A stretch of DNA of 64,000 nucleotides from Streptomyces albidoflavus (GCF_000719955.1 NZ_JOII01000025.1:1-64000); one strand, 5' to 3'; shown: positions 1-29,312, counted from the stretch's first letter. The notes: a model not told the origin generated them from the sequence alone. Numbers and translations are program-made.

Positions 1-20577
<20,577 letters not shown>

Positions 20578-20592
20578 ATCAACGCAACCCAT

Positions 20593-21001
20593 CTGGATGA
20601 AGACCGGCGGACGGCTGGCGGTCCGGCGTGGACACCGGGCGCCCGGGACGGCCGGAGGGGGCCGGGCCGGGCGGGGTGTCCCGAGGAGGGGAAAGGGCGG
20701 GGGGCGGGGCCTGGGCGGCCTGCCGGGCGCGGTGTCTCACGTGCCTGCGGGGGCGGCCCGGGCGCCGCTCCGCGGACCGGAGGACCAGGGCGGCTCTCCG
20801 GCACGCGGGCGGGCGGGCGGCGCCACCGCCGCTCCCTGGGAGCACACGCCGAGCACGCGTGCCGTGCCCTCAGTTCCGCTGACCATGGGGCCCAGTCTGC
20901 GGCGGGTGGGGCTTTGGAAATCCCTAGTGTGTGCGCGGGTGACGGGGCCGCAGGTTCGCAGGTCACGAGCGGCCCCGCCCCGGTCCCCGGACGGAGCCGG
21001 C
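20593..21001 (-). promoter_or_regulatory. Upstream region of the PKS gene
   Basis: 409 bp without a credible gene, between the GDP-mannose dehydratase stop and the PKS start. It is very GC-rich apart from an AT-rich patch at 20912-20930 that holds a PAS-LuxR operator match (listed separately). I see no clear -35/-10 pair. Confidence 0.6.
20912..20927 (-). promoter_or_regulatory. Candidate PAS-LuxR (PimM/AmphRIV/NysRIV-type) operator
   Basis: On the minus strand it reads CTAGGGATTTCCAAAG. The published PimM-type consensus is CTVGGGAWWTCCCBAG; 14 of 16 positions agree, including the whole left half and the central AWWT. It lies about 335 bp before the PKS start. This places the gene under the usual polyene pathway activator; the regulator itself is not in the window. 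Confidence 0.7.
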
Positions 21002-22036
21002 CTACCAGCTGCCGGTGGCCAGGAGCTGGCTGTAGTCCCGCTCCCGCGATGCCTGGCGCAGGTCGGACTCGACCATCATGCGCATCAGCTGCTCGAAGTC
21101 GACCTCGGGCTCCCAGCCCAGTTCGCGCCGGGCGTTGCCCGAGTCGGCGCAGAGGGTCTCGACCTCGGCGGGGCGCACCAGGCCGGGGTCGACGACGACG
21201 TGCTCCTGCCAGTCGAGGCCGACGTGCTCGAAGGCGATCCGGGCCGCGTCGCGGACCTGGTGCATCGCCCCGGTCCCCACCACGTAGTCACCGGCCTGCT
21301 CCTGCTGGAGCATCAGGTGCATGGCGCGGACGTAGTCACCCGCGAAGCCCCAGTCGCGCTCGGCGTCGAGGTTGCCGAGGTGCAGCTTGTCCATCTGGCC
21401 CAGTTTGATCTGGGCGACGGCCAGCGAGATCTTGCGGGTGACGAACTCGGCGCCACGGCGCGGCGACTCGTGGTTGAACAGGATCCCGGAGACCCCGTAC
21501 ATCCCGTACGACTCGCGGTAGTTCTGGGTGATGTAGTGGCCGAAGGCCTTGGCCACGCCGTACGGGCTGCGGGGGTGGAAGGAGGTGGTCTCCCGCTGCG
21601 GGCTCTCCGCCACCTTGCCGTACATCTCGGAGGAGGACGCCTGGTAGAAGCGGATCTGGCCGCGGGGCGAGCCGCCGGAGGACTTGGTGAGGCCGGAGAC
21701 GATGCGGACCGCCTCCAGCATGCGCAGCACGCCGGTGCCGTTGACCTCCGTGACCAGTTCGGGCTGTTGCCAGGACATCGGCACGAAGGAGATGGCGCCC
21801 AGGTTGTAGACCTCGTCGGGCTGGACCAGGTCGACCGCCGAGACCAGGCTGCCCTGGTCCATCAGGTCGCCGTCCACGAAGGACAGCTCCGGGATCAGCT
21901 TGGCGATCCGGTCCTTGCGGGGGTTGGCCTGGCCCCGGCAGAGCCCCCAGACCTGGTACCCCTGGTCGAGGAGGTGTTCGGCCAGGTACGAACCGTCCTG
22001 TCCGGTGATTCCGGTGATGAGTGCACGCTTGGACAT
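21002..22036 (-). CDS. gmd: GDP-mannose 4,6-dehydratase (mycosamine pathway, NysDIII/AmphDIII-like)
   Basis: Converts GDP-D-mannose to GDP-4-keto-6-deoxy-D-mannose, the first committed step to the mycosamine of polyene macrolides. The 344-residue protein is the usual length. It is an extended SDR: the Rossmann motif TGITGQDGSYL is at residues 8-18, SSSEMYG follows near 130, and the catalytic YxxxK is in SPYGVAKA near 158. The ATG at 22036 has a good ribosome site (AGAGGAAAG), so in-frame codons further upstream are not needed. It is transcribed towards the PKS, as nysDIII is towards nysI. The exporter genes found next upstream in those clusters are absent here, so this gene probably marks the cluster edge. 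Confidence 0.93.
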   Translation of the reverse strand: MSKRALITGITGQDGSYLAEHLLDQGYQVWGLCRGQANPRKDRIAKLIPELSFVDGDLMDQGSLVSAVDLVQPDEVYNLGAISFVPMSWQQPELVTEVNGTGVLRMLEAVRIVSGLTKSSGGSPRGQIRFYQASSSEMYGKVAESPQRETTSFHPRSPYGVAKAFGHYITQNYRESYGMYGVSGILFNHESPRRGAEFVTRKISLAVAQIKLGQMDKLHLGNLDAERDWGFAGDYVRAMHLMLQQEQAGDYVVGTGAMHQVRDAARIAFEHVGLDWQEHVVVDPGLVRPAEVETLCADSGNARRELGWEPEVDFEQLMRMMVESDLRQASRERDYSQLLATGSW

Positions 22037-22129
22037 CTTTCCTCTTTCCACCGCCACGGTGAGGACCGGTCGGGCGGGTGTCCGCGCCGGCGGGGGCGGA
22101 CTGATGGACCCCCCATGCGTACTGACACG

Positions 22130-22165
22130 CTCCGGCGGAGGGCAGAGCCTTGCCCCCCGCCGGAG
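22130..22165 (-). terminator. Strong hairpin between amidase gene and GDP-mannose dehydratase
   Basis: Arms 22130-22138 and 22157-22165 pair perfectly over 9 bp (CTCCGGCGG with CCGCCGGAG). An inner 5-bp stem, 22140-22144 with 22151-22155, follows after one mismatch. No T-run follows. It lies downstream of the amidase gene and may insulate the polyene cluster. Confidence 0.5.
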
Positions 22166-22227
22166 CACGAGACGCACGGCTGCGCTCACGAGCCGTCCTC
22201 GTCGCGGACATGCAAGCACGGGCAGAG

Positions 22228-22243
22228 CTAAGGGATTTGCGAG
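22228..22243. promoter_or_regulatory. Degenerate PAS-LuxR-like box upstream of the dehydratase
   Basis: CTAAGGGATTTGCGAG agrees with 12 of 16 positions of the PimM-type consensus, with both CT..AG ends kept. It is 192 bp before the dehydratase start and 68 bp from the end of the amidase gene. Two central G/C positions are wrong, so this is tentative. Confidence 0.3.
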
Positions 22244-22310
22244 TCTTCACGGCCGCGTCCCGCGCACGGGCCGACGGAAATCACCGCATAACGCGGCACA
22301 CCCGCCGGGT

Positions 22311-23162
22311 TCAGCCGGCGCCGTCGGCCTGGCGGCGGGAGCGCTGGTCCTTCTCGTGGGCGAGCAGTTTCGCGTCGCCCTGGAGGCGGGCGGCGCCCTT
22401 GCGGAGGGCGGGGAGCAGCTGCATGAGGGCGTCGCCCGGGCAGTTGGTCTCGTAGGCGTCGATGTGGCCGAAGACGGCCGGCATGGTGACGGTGGTGTTC
22501 TTGGCGAACCGGCTGTCGCTGTTCCTGGAGAGCAGGTGGGTGTTGGCGACCGGGTCGGCCTGGGTGAGGGCCAGCTTCCAGGCGATGAGTTTCTCGATGG
22601 AGCGGCGCATCGGCTCGGGCACGGGGGTGCCGGCCGTGAAGGTGCCGATCGCGGCGATCCCGGTCGTGCCGGTGTTCAGCCCGACGGTGTGGGCGCCGAT
22701 CACGGCGCGGTCCGCGCCGCCGAGGCGGCCCTCGAAGATGGTGCCGCAGGTGTCGACGAGGAAGTTGTAGCCGATGTCCCCCCACGCCTTGTTCACGGCG
22801 TGCGCCTCGTAGACCTCGCGGACGAGGTCGGGGCTGTCCGCGCAGTCGTAGCCGTTGGGGTGGCCGGTGTGGTGGATGACGACGGCGCGGACGCTGTCGG
22901 CGTAGTGGGGCTTCTGGTCGAGCAGCTTGGGGTCGGCGCCCCACTGCGCACGCGTGACGATGGGCGGCTTCAGCGTCCCGGCCCACACGAGGGGGCTGGT
23001 CGGGGCCGCGGGGGTCCGGGTGCCCTGGGCCGGGCCGACACCGAACGGGGGGACGCCGGCGAGGGGCAGCGCGAGAAGGACGGCAGCGGCCACCGCTCCG
23101 GAGCCCGCTGCCACCCAACGCACGCGATACCCGCGCCGGCCAGCACCTCGCACATCGCTCAT
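22311..23162 (-). CDS. Secreted peptidoglycan-recognition (PGRP) family N-acetylmuramoyl-L-alanine amidase
   Basis: Predicted zinc amidase that cleaves between MurNAc and the stem peptide. The 283-residue protein has a signal peptide with basic residues followed by a hydrophobic stretch at about 16-40. The PGRP domain covers about 65-260: VVIHHTG supplies the first zinc His, and GHIDAYETNCPGD near 240 supplies the second His and the Cys. The start at 23162 is preceded by GGGGGAG. It is on the same strand as the gene at 23236 (73-bp gap) and could be transcribed with it. Nothing links it to polyene synthesis; it probably acts in cell-wall turnover. Confidence 0.88.
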   Translation of the reverse strand: MSDVRGAGRRGYRVRWVAAGSGAVAAAVLLALPLAGVPPFGVGPAQGTRTPAAPTSPLVWAGTLKPPIVTRAQWGADPKLLDQKPHYADSVRAVVIHHTGHPNGYDCADSPDLVREVYEAHAVNKAWGDIGYNFLVDTCGTIFEGRLGGADRAVIGAHTVGLNTGTTGIAAIGTFTAGTPVPEPMRRSIEKLIAWKLALTQADPVANTHLLSRNSDSRFAKNTTVTMPAVFGHIDAYETNCPGDALMQLLPALRKGAARLQGDAKLLAHEKDQRSRRQADGAG

Positions 23163-23235
23163 GTCTCCCCCAGCCTGCGCCCCCGGGACCCCGGCCGCCT
23201 CTCCGGCTACTCCGGATGAACCGGGGGCGCGCAGG

Positions 23236-24705
23236 TCAGGGGGCGATGCCCACGCCGTCGATCCGGCTCCACGCCCGTTCCTGGGCGGCGGTCATGGCGG
23301 GCCAGCCCAGACCGCCGGGGCGGGGGCGGACCCGGGAGGCGTACGGCGCGGGGTGGTGGCCGGGGTCGTAGAAGCACCCGGTGCCGTAGGTGGCGTCGAA
23401 GGCCGGGCAGGAGGCGGCGACCGTGCGCGGGGTGGGGGCACGCCCGGTGCGGGCCCAGGTGTCGAGTGCGGCGAGGGAGGTGGCGTACTCGGCGTCGCTC
23501 AGGCCGCTGTGCTCGCTCTCCTTCGTGAACGTCTGGACCAGGTTTCCGGCGCGGCCGGCGCCGTGGAGGGTGGCGCGGTAGGCGGACTCGTGTTCCACGA
23601 AGGCCGTCGGGTCGTCGATGGCGTGCAGGGTGAGGACGGGGAGGGAGACCTTGCCGGTGAGGTCGCTGTCCCAGGAGAGGTCGCGGCGGGCGGTGGGGTC
23701 GGGGGCGAACCGTTCGACGCCCGCGTTGAGGGCCTTGTCGTCGTGGGAGCCGGTGTAGCGGACGCCCTGGTTGCCGAAGGGGTTGCGGCCGTCGAGCCGG
23801 CTGGTGACGAGGTCGCGGAAGGTGAAGGTGGCGAATCGCAGGTGTGCTTCGAGGCTCCGTTCGGGGATGCGGGTGACGGCCAGGATGTCGTCGAGGTTGC
23901 GCTGTTGCAGGGCGGTGCGGTCGGCGGGGGCCGAGGTGAGGCCGGTGCACTCGTCGAGGCGGGCGCGGAGTCCGGCCGAGGTCAGGGTGGAGCCGGCGCG
24001 CAGGCCCTTCCACAGGGGGTACTGGGGCTCGGTGGGACGGGGGTGGTTGCGGCAGTAGTACTGGTAGACGACGCGCAGGTCTACGCGGTGGTCGTAGCCG
24101 CGTGAGCCGCCGCCGAGGACGCCGTTGGTCAGGAGGACGCCGTCGTAGGCGCCGGGCTTGGTGCCGTAGGTCTCGGCGGTCTTCGCGGCGACGTTGCCGC
24201 CCCAGGACTGGCCGTGGAGGTAGGTGCGCCCGGGCCGGCCGAAGTGCTCGGTGAACAGGCGGCGGACGTTCTCGGTGTCGGCGGCGGCCATGCGGGTGCC
24301 GTAGCCGCCCCGGCGGTAGGCGGAGCCGGCCCAGGCGTACCCCTCCTCGACCATCACGGCGAAGCGTTCCAGGTCGCCGGTGCTGCGCTCGGGGTCGGAG
24401 GTGTCGCCGAGGTCGGGGCCGCCGTGGGCGTGGACGACGAGTGAGCCGTTCCAGTCGGCCGGTACGGCCATGGTCCAGGGGGCGCCGTTGTCGTCCTGGC
24501 CCGTCCAGCAGCGTGCGGTGGAGGCGAGCCGGGGCGGGCACTCGGCGGCCGTGGGCGGCGCCGGGGTGCCGCTCGCGTGGCTCACGGGGGCGTTGCCGAG
24601 GCTGCCGAGGAAGAGGGCGGCGAGGCCGGCGGTGAGCACGGCGTGCCCGTACCGGCGGCGGGCGGACCGGCCGGGGGTACGGGTGCGGTGGTCGGGGGTG
24701 GTCAA
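23236..24705 (-). CDS. Secreted alpha/beta-hydrolase, tripeptidyl-aminopeptidase-like
   Basis: A 489-residue exported serine hydrolase. It has an Ala/Leu-rich signal sequence (about 18-45, ending HASG), a nucleophile elbow GQSWGG with Ser near 166, an acid candidate in HAIDDP near 363 and the catalytic His in SEHSGL near 397. The oxyanion region HAHGGPD fits peptidase family S33 relatives. The start is TTG at 24705 with AGGAG eight bases before it; there is no better ATG or GTG. The substrate is not evident from sequence, and peptidase or esterase are both possible. Confidence 0.8.
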   Translation of the reverse strand: MTTPDHRTRTPGRSARRRYGHAVLTAGLAALFLGSLGNAPVSHASGTPAPPTAAECPPRLASTARCWTGQDDNGAPWTMAVPADWNGSLVVHAHGGPDLGDTSDPERSTGDLERFAVMVEEGYAWAGSAYRRGGYGTRMAAADTENVRRLFTEHFGRPGRTYLHGQSWGGNVAAKTAETYGTKPGAYDGVLLTNGVLGGGSRGYDHRVDLRVVYQYYCRNHPRPTEPQYPLWKGLRAGSTLTSAGLRARLDECTGLTSAPADRTALQQRNLDDILAVTRIPERSLEAHLRFATFTFRDLVTSRLDGRNPFGNQGVRYTGSHDDKALNAGVERFAPDPTARRDLSWDSDLTGKVSLPVLTLHAIDDPTAFVEHESAYRATLHGAGRAGNLVQTFTKESEHSGLSDAEYATSLAALDTWARTGRAPTPRTVAASCPAFDATYGTGCFYDPGHHPAPYASRVRPRPGGLGWPAMTAAQERAWSRIDGVGIAP

Positions 24706-25009
24706 GGGAGCGGCTCCTGTACGTGCTCTGCTGCTGCGCGATGTCGCGCTGTGAGCCGGGATGTTAGGAAGCCGCCGGGGCCGGGGACACCCCGCCGGTC
24801 ATTGCGTTCATAGTGTTTGCCGCTTCGCCGGGGCACAGCCTCGGGAAGGGCTGTCCAGGGACCAACGGCCCCCTCCGGCAGGGCCCTTGGGGCATATCAC
24901 CGCAATGCCATACTGACCTGCGGTTTCACCCGGCGGGGACCGGCGGACGGGTGTGTGTCCGCCGGCGGCCCTGTCCTTTCCGCCCCCACATCCGTCAAGG
25001 AGCCCAGCC
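24706..25009. promoter_or_regulatory. Divergent promoter region
   Basis: 304 bp without a gene, between the minus-strand hydrolase and the plus-strand globin. Towards the globin there is TTGGGG (24887) and CATACT (24909) with a 16-base gap. Towards the hydrolase there is TAACAT (24766-24761 on the minus strand) with only a weak -35. No operator palindrome was seen. Confidence 0.4.
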
Positions 25010-26329
25010 ATGCCCCGGTCCACCCAGCTCGCGGGGAGCACCAGCACGGAGAACGGCGCGTACCACGCGCTTCTCGCCCGCCACGACGCGATGCGGCTGC
25101 GCCGCCGGATGCTGTCGCCGGAGGGCGGGGCGGGGGTGCGGGGGGCGGCCGGGGAGGCGTACGACGGGGCGGCCGACCAGCGGGTCATCCGGGCTCATCT
25201 GGGGCTGGTGGGCCCCTTCGAGGAGCTGATCACCCAGCTGTACGAGGTGCTGTTCACGCGGCATCCGGCGCTGCGGGGTCTCTTCCCCGGTGAGATGGCC
25301 TTCCAGGAGGCCCATCTGGCCCAGGCGTTCCGGTACCTGCTGGACCGTCTGGACCGGCCGGAGGAGATCGCGGAGACGTTCTCCCGGCTGGGCCGCGACC
25401 ACCGGAAGCTGGGGGTGCGTCCGGCGCAGTACGCGGCCTTCGAGGAGGCGCTGCGTACGGCGTTGCGCGTGCGGACCGGTGGGCGCGGGGAGGCGGGGCT
25501 GGAGGAGGCGTGGGTGCGGATGGTGCGGTTCGGTGTGACGGCCATGGTGCGGGGAGCGGAGGCCGCCCTGCACGAACCGCCCTTCTGGCGCGCGACAGTG
25601 ACGGGGCATCAGCTCGTCGGCGACGATCTCGCGGTGCTCCGGGTGGTGCCGCACGAGACCTTCCGGTACGAGGCCGGGCAGTACACCGATCTGGAGTCGT
25701 CGTTGCTGCCGCACACCTGGCGTCCGTACTACCTGGCGGGTGAGCCGGACGCCGCTGGTGCGGTGGAGCTGCACGTCCGGTGCACCGGACCGGGCGGGGT
25801 GAGTGAGGCCCTGGTGCACCGCACGGCCGTCGGGGACGAGGTGCGGCTCGGCCCGCCGAAGGGGAACCTGACGCTCGGCGAGGAGCCCGCCGGGGATCTG
25901 CGGCTGGTCGCCTGGGACACCGGGTGGGCCGCCATGAAGGCGCTGCTCCAGGAGGTGGACCGCCGGGTGCGGACCTCACCCGGTCACGGGGTGCGGCGGG
26001 TGCGGCTGTTCCTGGGCGCCCCGGACGTGGCCGGTCTGTACGACACGGAGTACCTGGCCGGGCTGGAGCGCCGCCGCCCGTGGCTGTCGGTGGTGCCGGT
26101 GACGGGCGCGGCGCCGGGCGGGGAGGGGTACGGGCGGCTGGCCGCCGCGGTGACCCGCGCCGCCGCTCCCCCGGGCGGCCGGGTGCTGGTCTCGGGGCCG
26201 CCCGCGATGGTCCGGGCCGTGGGGGCCTCGCTCGCGCGGGCCGGGGTGGCGGGCGAGGACGTCCGGCACGATCTGCTGCCGACCGGGGCGGAGTCCGGGC
26301 ACGCCGCGACGGGAGCGGTGCCCGCCTGA
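25010..26329 (+). CDS. Flavohaemoglobin-like globin fused to an FAD/NAD(P) reductase domain
   Basis: A 439-residue protein. The N-terminal globin (about 55-195) has the proximal haem His at 131 in GRDHRKLGV. The C-terminal part (about 200-425) resembles ferredoxin-NADP reductase modules. Flavohaemoglobins oxidise nitric oxide to nitrate. The flavin motif, normally RxYS, reads RPYY near 249, and the pyridine-nucleotide loop, normally a GGTG type, reads WDTGWA, so the reductase half is divergent. The ATG at 25010 has AAGGAG seven bases before it; the open frame further upstream is not needed. Convergent with the carotenoid oxygenase gene. Nitric oxide detoxification or a redox/oxygen sensor are both possible. 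Confidence 0.8.
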   Translation: MPRSTQLAGSTSTENGAYHALLARHDAMRLRRRMLSPEGGAGVRGAAGEAYDGAADQRVIRAHLGLVGPFEELITQLYEVLFTRHPALRGLFPGEMAFQEAHLAQAFRYLLDRLDRPEEIAETFSRLGRDHRKLGVRPAQYAAFEEALRTALRVRTGGRGEAGLEEAWVRMVRFGVTAMVRGAEAALHEPPFWRATVTGHQLVGDDLAVLRVVPHETFRYEAGQYTDLESSLLPHTWRPYYLAGEPDAAGAVELHVRCTGPGGVSEALVHRTAVGDEVRLGPPKGNLTLGEEPAGDLRLVAWDTGWAAMKALLQEVDRRVRTSPGHGVRRVRLFLGAPDVAGLYDTEYLAGLERRRPWLSVVPVTGAAPGGEGYGRLAAAVTRAAAPPGGRVLVSGPPAMVRAVGASLARAGVAGEDVRHDLLPTGAESGHAATGAVPA

Positions 26330-26370
26330 CGGGCGGGTGAGCCTCCCCCGGCCTCCCCGCCCCGGCTCCC

Positions 26371-27807
26371 TCACTCCTCGGTGGGCAGCCAGGTGCCGTG
26401 CAGGCCGAGGGGGACGCGGACGGGGATGCGGACGCGGGCGACGGGGCCTTGCGCGGGGTCGTCGCCCGGCAGGACGAGGAGCCAGCTGGTGTCGTCGGTG
26501 CGGTCGGTGGCGAAGGTGAGCCAGTGGCCGTCGGTGGCGTCGTGGGTGCCGGGGGTGGGGGCGAAGACGGGCTCGCCGACGGAGAGGTCACCGGCCGGCC
26601 AGAGGCGGGCGGCGGCGTGGCCGTCCTCGATGTCGTACCAGCACAGGGCGTCGTACTCGCCGGTGAGCAGGCCGGGGGTGCGGCCGCTGGCGGCGGCGGT
26701 GGCGAGGCGGTGGTGGGGGCGGCCGGTGCCGCGGTCGTCGATGCGGGGCAGTTCCACGCGGGTGTCGTCGAGCTGGGTGCGGCGGACCGTGCCGGTGGCC
26801 GGGTCGACGAGGGCGCGGGTCAGGCCGCTGTGCGCGCCGTGCCCGGCCGGGGCGGGTTCGGGGCTGCGGCCCAGCGAGAGGGCGGGCCACTGGACGTAGT
26901 CGAGGACGACACGGCCGTCCGGGGTGTCGTAGGCGTTGACGGTGTGCCACAGCCAGAACGCCTCGTCGTCGGCCCAGCGGACGGGGCCGCCGTCGCGCGG
27001 GATCAGGGCGATGCGGGTGCCCCGGTCGGGGCGCCAGGCGAGGAAGGAGCCGCCTTTCATGGCGGCGTACAGGTCGAAGAGGGCCGGGGCGCAGACGAGG
27101 ACGAGGTAGCGGTCGGTGAGCGCCATGTCATGGATCATCCGGGGTTCCACGGCGCCGTCGACGGGAGTGGGGCCGCGGCGGACCGCGCCGTCGGGCCCGA
27201 TGACCGACCAGGTCAGGTAAGGGGGTTCCAGGGCGTAGCAGAAGACCGCCAGCTCACCGGTGGCCGGGTCGGTCTTGGGGTGGGCGGTGATCCCGGCGGG
27301 GAGGTGGCCGTCGAAGGTCTCCTCGCCGCGGGTGTCCAGCTCCGGACTCATGCGGTACGGGCAGTCGGACTCGGCAAGGGCGAGGAGGCGTCCGGCGTGG
27401 TGGACGACGTTGATGTCGGGCAGGGGTTTGAAGCTGCCCGCCAGTGCCTCGCCGACCTGGTCGGCGCCGGGGGTGATCAGGGACTGGAGGCCGCCCCAGA
27501 GGGCGTGTCCGGCTCTCTCCTCGGCGCGCATGGCGGGGGTCCGGACGAAGCGGTTGCGGTAGCGGGCTCTGCCCTGGGAGAGCCACACCCCGTGGATCAT
27601 GCCGTCGCCGTCGATCGGGTAGAGGTAGCTGCCGACCGGGGTGAAGCGGGGGTTGGGGCCGTTGCGCAGGTAGACGCCGTCGAGGCTGTCGGGGAGGGTG
27701 CCGGTGACCCGCAGCTCCGTCTCGTCGACCTCCTCGGTGACGGGGGCGAACCGGCCGTTGAGGTGCGGGACGCGGGCGGGGTCGAAGGGCGTTCCTTGCG
27801 AAGTCAT
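26371..27807 (-). CDS. Carotenoid oxygenase (RPE65/CCD family)
   Basis: A 478-residue non-haem iron dioxygenase predicted to cleave a double bond of a carotenoid or stilbene-type substrate. The four iron-binding His are visible: TAHPKTD near 174, MIHDMAL near 225, LWHTVNA near 287 and GLHGTW near 469. YLRNGPNP near the N-terminus is also typical. The start at 27807 follows GGGAGG. It lies downstream of a prenyl diphosphate synthase on the same strand, which suggests an isoprenoid substrate, but no phytoene synthase or desaturase is nearby. The exact substrate is unknown. Confidence 0.9.
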   Translation of the reverse strand: MTSQGTPFDPARVPHLNGRFAPVTEEVDETELRVTGTLPDSLDGVYLRNGPNPRFTPVGSYLYPIDGDGMIHGVWLSQGRARYRNRFVRTPAMRAEERAGHALWGGLQSLITPGADQVGEALAGSFKPLPDINVVHHAGRLLALAESDCPYRMSPELDTRGEETFDGHLPAGITAHPKTDPATGELAVFCYALEPPYLTWSVIGPDGAVRRGPTPVDGAVEPRMIHDMALTDRYLVLVCAPALFDLYAAMKGGSFLAWRPDRGTRIALIPRDGGPVRWADDEAFWLWHTVNAYDTPDGRVVLDYVQWPALSLGRSPEPAPAGHGAHSGLTRALVDPATGTVRRTQLDDTRVELPRIDDRGTGRPHHRLATAAASGRTPGLLTGEYDALCWYDIEDGHAAARLWPAGDLSVGEPVFAPTPGTHDATDGHWLTFATDRTDDTSWLLVLPGDDPAQGPVARVRIPVRVPLGLHGTWLPTEE

Positions 27808-27903
27808 ACGGGCCTCCCGGGCGGGAGCGGGTCCGGCGCCGTCGGCCCGCCCCGCCACGCGCCGGGGTGGTGCGCGCCGCGGGCGGGCCTTCGCCGGGCG
27901 GGG

Positions 27904-28083
27904 CTACTTCTCGTCGTAGTCCTCGGGTCTCACGTCGGCGTCCTGGAGCGCCTCGCCCATGGTGCGGCCCTCGCTGCGTGCCTCGTCGTGGCGGCCGCGC
28001 CGGGGCTGCTTCCGCTCGATGTTCCCTCCGGTGGCCGGGGCGGTCCTGCCGGTCTTCCGGCGGTTCTCCTCTGGCACGCTCAT
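27904..28083 (-). CDS. Small hydrophilic protein, function unknown
   Basis: 59 residues, starting MSVPEENRRKTGR. It is rich in Arg, Lys, Glu and Asp, with no membrane segment and no Cys; the tail is acidic (DVRPEDYDEK). A good ribosome site (GAGGAG) lies eight bases before the ATG at 28083. It sits between the prenyl diphosphate synthase (110-bp gap) and the carotenoid oxygenase (96-bp gap) on the same strand, so it is probably co-transcribed. I do not recognise a family. Confidence 0.65.
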   Translation of the reverse strand: MSVPEENRRKTGRTAPATGGNIERKQPRRGRHDEARSEGRTMGEALQDADVRPEDYDEK

Positions 28084-28193
28084 CAGGCGCTCTCCTCGCG
28101 TCAGGGCAGATGCCGGCCACCGCCGTCCTGCGGCCGCCGGATACGTCCATCGTGCGGGAGGCGGGGCGACTCCGCACGGGATGGCGGGGGCCG

Positions 28194-29312
28194 TCACCAG
28201 GCGCGGTCGAGGAGGGAACCGACGAGGGCGTCCAGGTCGCGGGCGGCCGCCGGGGCGGGCCGGGTCGCCGCGAGGCAGGCGCGGGCCGCCTCCAGATGCG
28301 TGCTCGCCTCGGCGCGGGTGGCGGCGCGGCCGCCGGCCTCGTCGACGAGGGCGGCGGCGTGGGCGGCCCGCGCGCCCTCCAGGGGCTCGGCGGAGTCCAG
28401 GAGGGCGGCCAGTTCGCGGCGGGCGGGCCCGGCTCCGGCCAGCGCGGCGAGAAGGGGAAAGGTCTTCTTGCGCTGGCGCAGGTCGCTGTGGACGGGCTTG
28501 CCGGTGAGCGCGGGGTCGCCCCAGATGCCGAGCAGGTCGTCCACGGCCTGGAAGGCGATGCCGAGGTGGCGCCCGGCCCGGTCCAGCGCGGTGACCGTCG
28601 CCCCGGGCGCGCCGCCCAGTTCGGCGCCGAGGGCGGCGGCGCAGCCCAGCAGGACGCCGGTCTTCTGCTCGGCCATGGCGCGGTACGCCGCGAGGCCGGG
28701 GGCGTCGGGGCCCGTCCAGGGCAGTTCCTCGAACCGCAGGTCGTCGGCCTGGCCCCGGACGAGGGCGGTCAGGGTGCGGCTCAGGTGGCGGACGGCTGCC
28801 GGTGCCCGCTCCCCCGGGGCCTCGGCGAGGGTCTGCACGGCGAGGGCGTGCAGGGCGTCGCCGGCCAGGACGGCGGGGCCGACGCCGTACGCGCGCCAGA
28901 CGGCGGGCCGGCGGCGGCGCAGCGGGTCGCCGTCCATGATGTCGTCGTGCAGCAGGGAGAAGGTGTGCACCAGTTCCACGGCGACCGCCGCGGGCAGGGC
29001 CGTGGTGCCGCTCGCGCCGACGGCTTCGGCGGAGAGGACGGCGAGGGCCTGCCGCAGCCCCTTGCCGCCCGATCCGGTGGGGTCGGGGGCGCCGCCGGGG
29101 TCGCGCCAGCCGAGGGCGTAGGCGGCCATCCGCCCGGTCCACGGGTCGAGCTGTCCGACGGCGTCGACGAGGGCGGGGTGGGTCAGCGCCCGGCAGCGTG
29201 CGAGGACGGCGCCGGCGCGGGCGGTGTCGGCCGGGGGCCGGGTGAAGGGGTGGCCGGGGGTGGTGAGGGCGGCTTCGGGGGCGAGGGGCGCGGTCCGGGC
29301 GGCGCGGCTCAT
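28194..29312 (-). CDS. Polyprenyl (probably geranylgeranyl) diphosphate synthase
   Basis: Condenses isopentenyl diphosphate with an allylic diphosphate. The 372-residue protein has the first Asp-rich motif LLHDDIMD near 122 with the following RRRRP, the second motif QAVDDLLG near 259, and the GKP and KKTFP segments near 275-285. There is no two-residue insertion in the first motif. The ATG overlaps the stop of the TPR gene (ATGA), so translation is coupled. Chain length cannot be fixed from sequence; C20 is the usual product of this actinobacterial type. Confidence 0.9.
   Translation of the reverse strand: MSRAARTAPLAPEAALTTPGHPFTRPPADTARAGAVLARCRALTHPALVDAVGQLDPWTGRMAAYALGWRDPGGAPDPTGSGGKGLRQALAVLSAEAVGASGTTALPAAVAVELVHTFSLLHDDIMDGDPLRRRRPAVWRAYGVGPAVLAGDALHALAVQTLAEAPGERAPAAVRHLSRTLTALVRGQADDLRFEELPWTGPDAPGLAAYRAMAEQKTGVLLGCAAALGAELGGAPGATVTALDRAGRHLGIAFQAVDDLLGIWGDPALTGKPVHSDLRQRKKTFPLLAALAGAGPARRELAALLDSAEPLEGARAAHAAALVDEAGGRAATRAEASTHLEAARACLAATRPAPAAARDLDALVGSLLDRAW

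Noticed and set aside
20593..20966. Short open frames in the PKS upstream region on both strands
   Set aside because: Low-complexity Pro/Arg/Gly peptides with no ribosome site and no resemblance to known proteins. One crosses the operator.
22037..22219. N-terminal extension of the GDP-mannose dehydratase
   Set aside because: The strong ribosome site directly before ATG 22036 and the family N-terminus (MSKRALITG) show the true start.
25254..26591. Minus-strand 445-residue open frame opposite the globin gene
   Set aside because: Pro/Arg/Ala-only composition; it is the antisense shadow of the globin-reductase gene and of the end of the carotenoid oxygenase gene.
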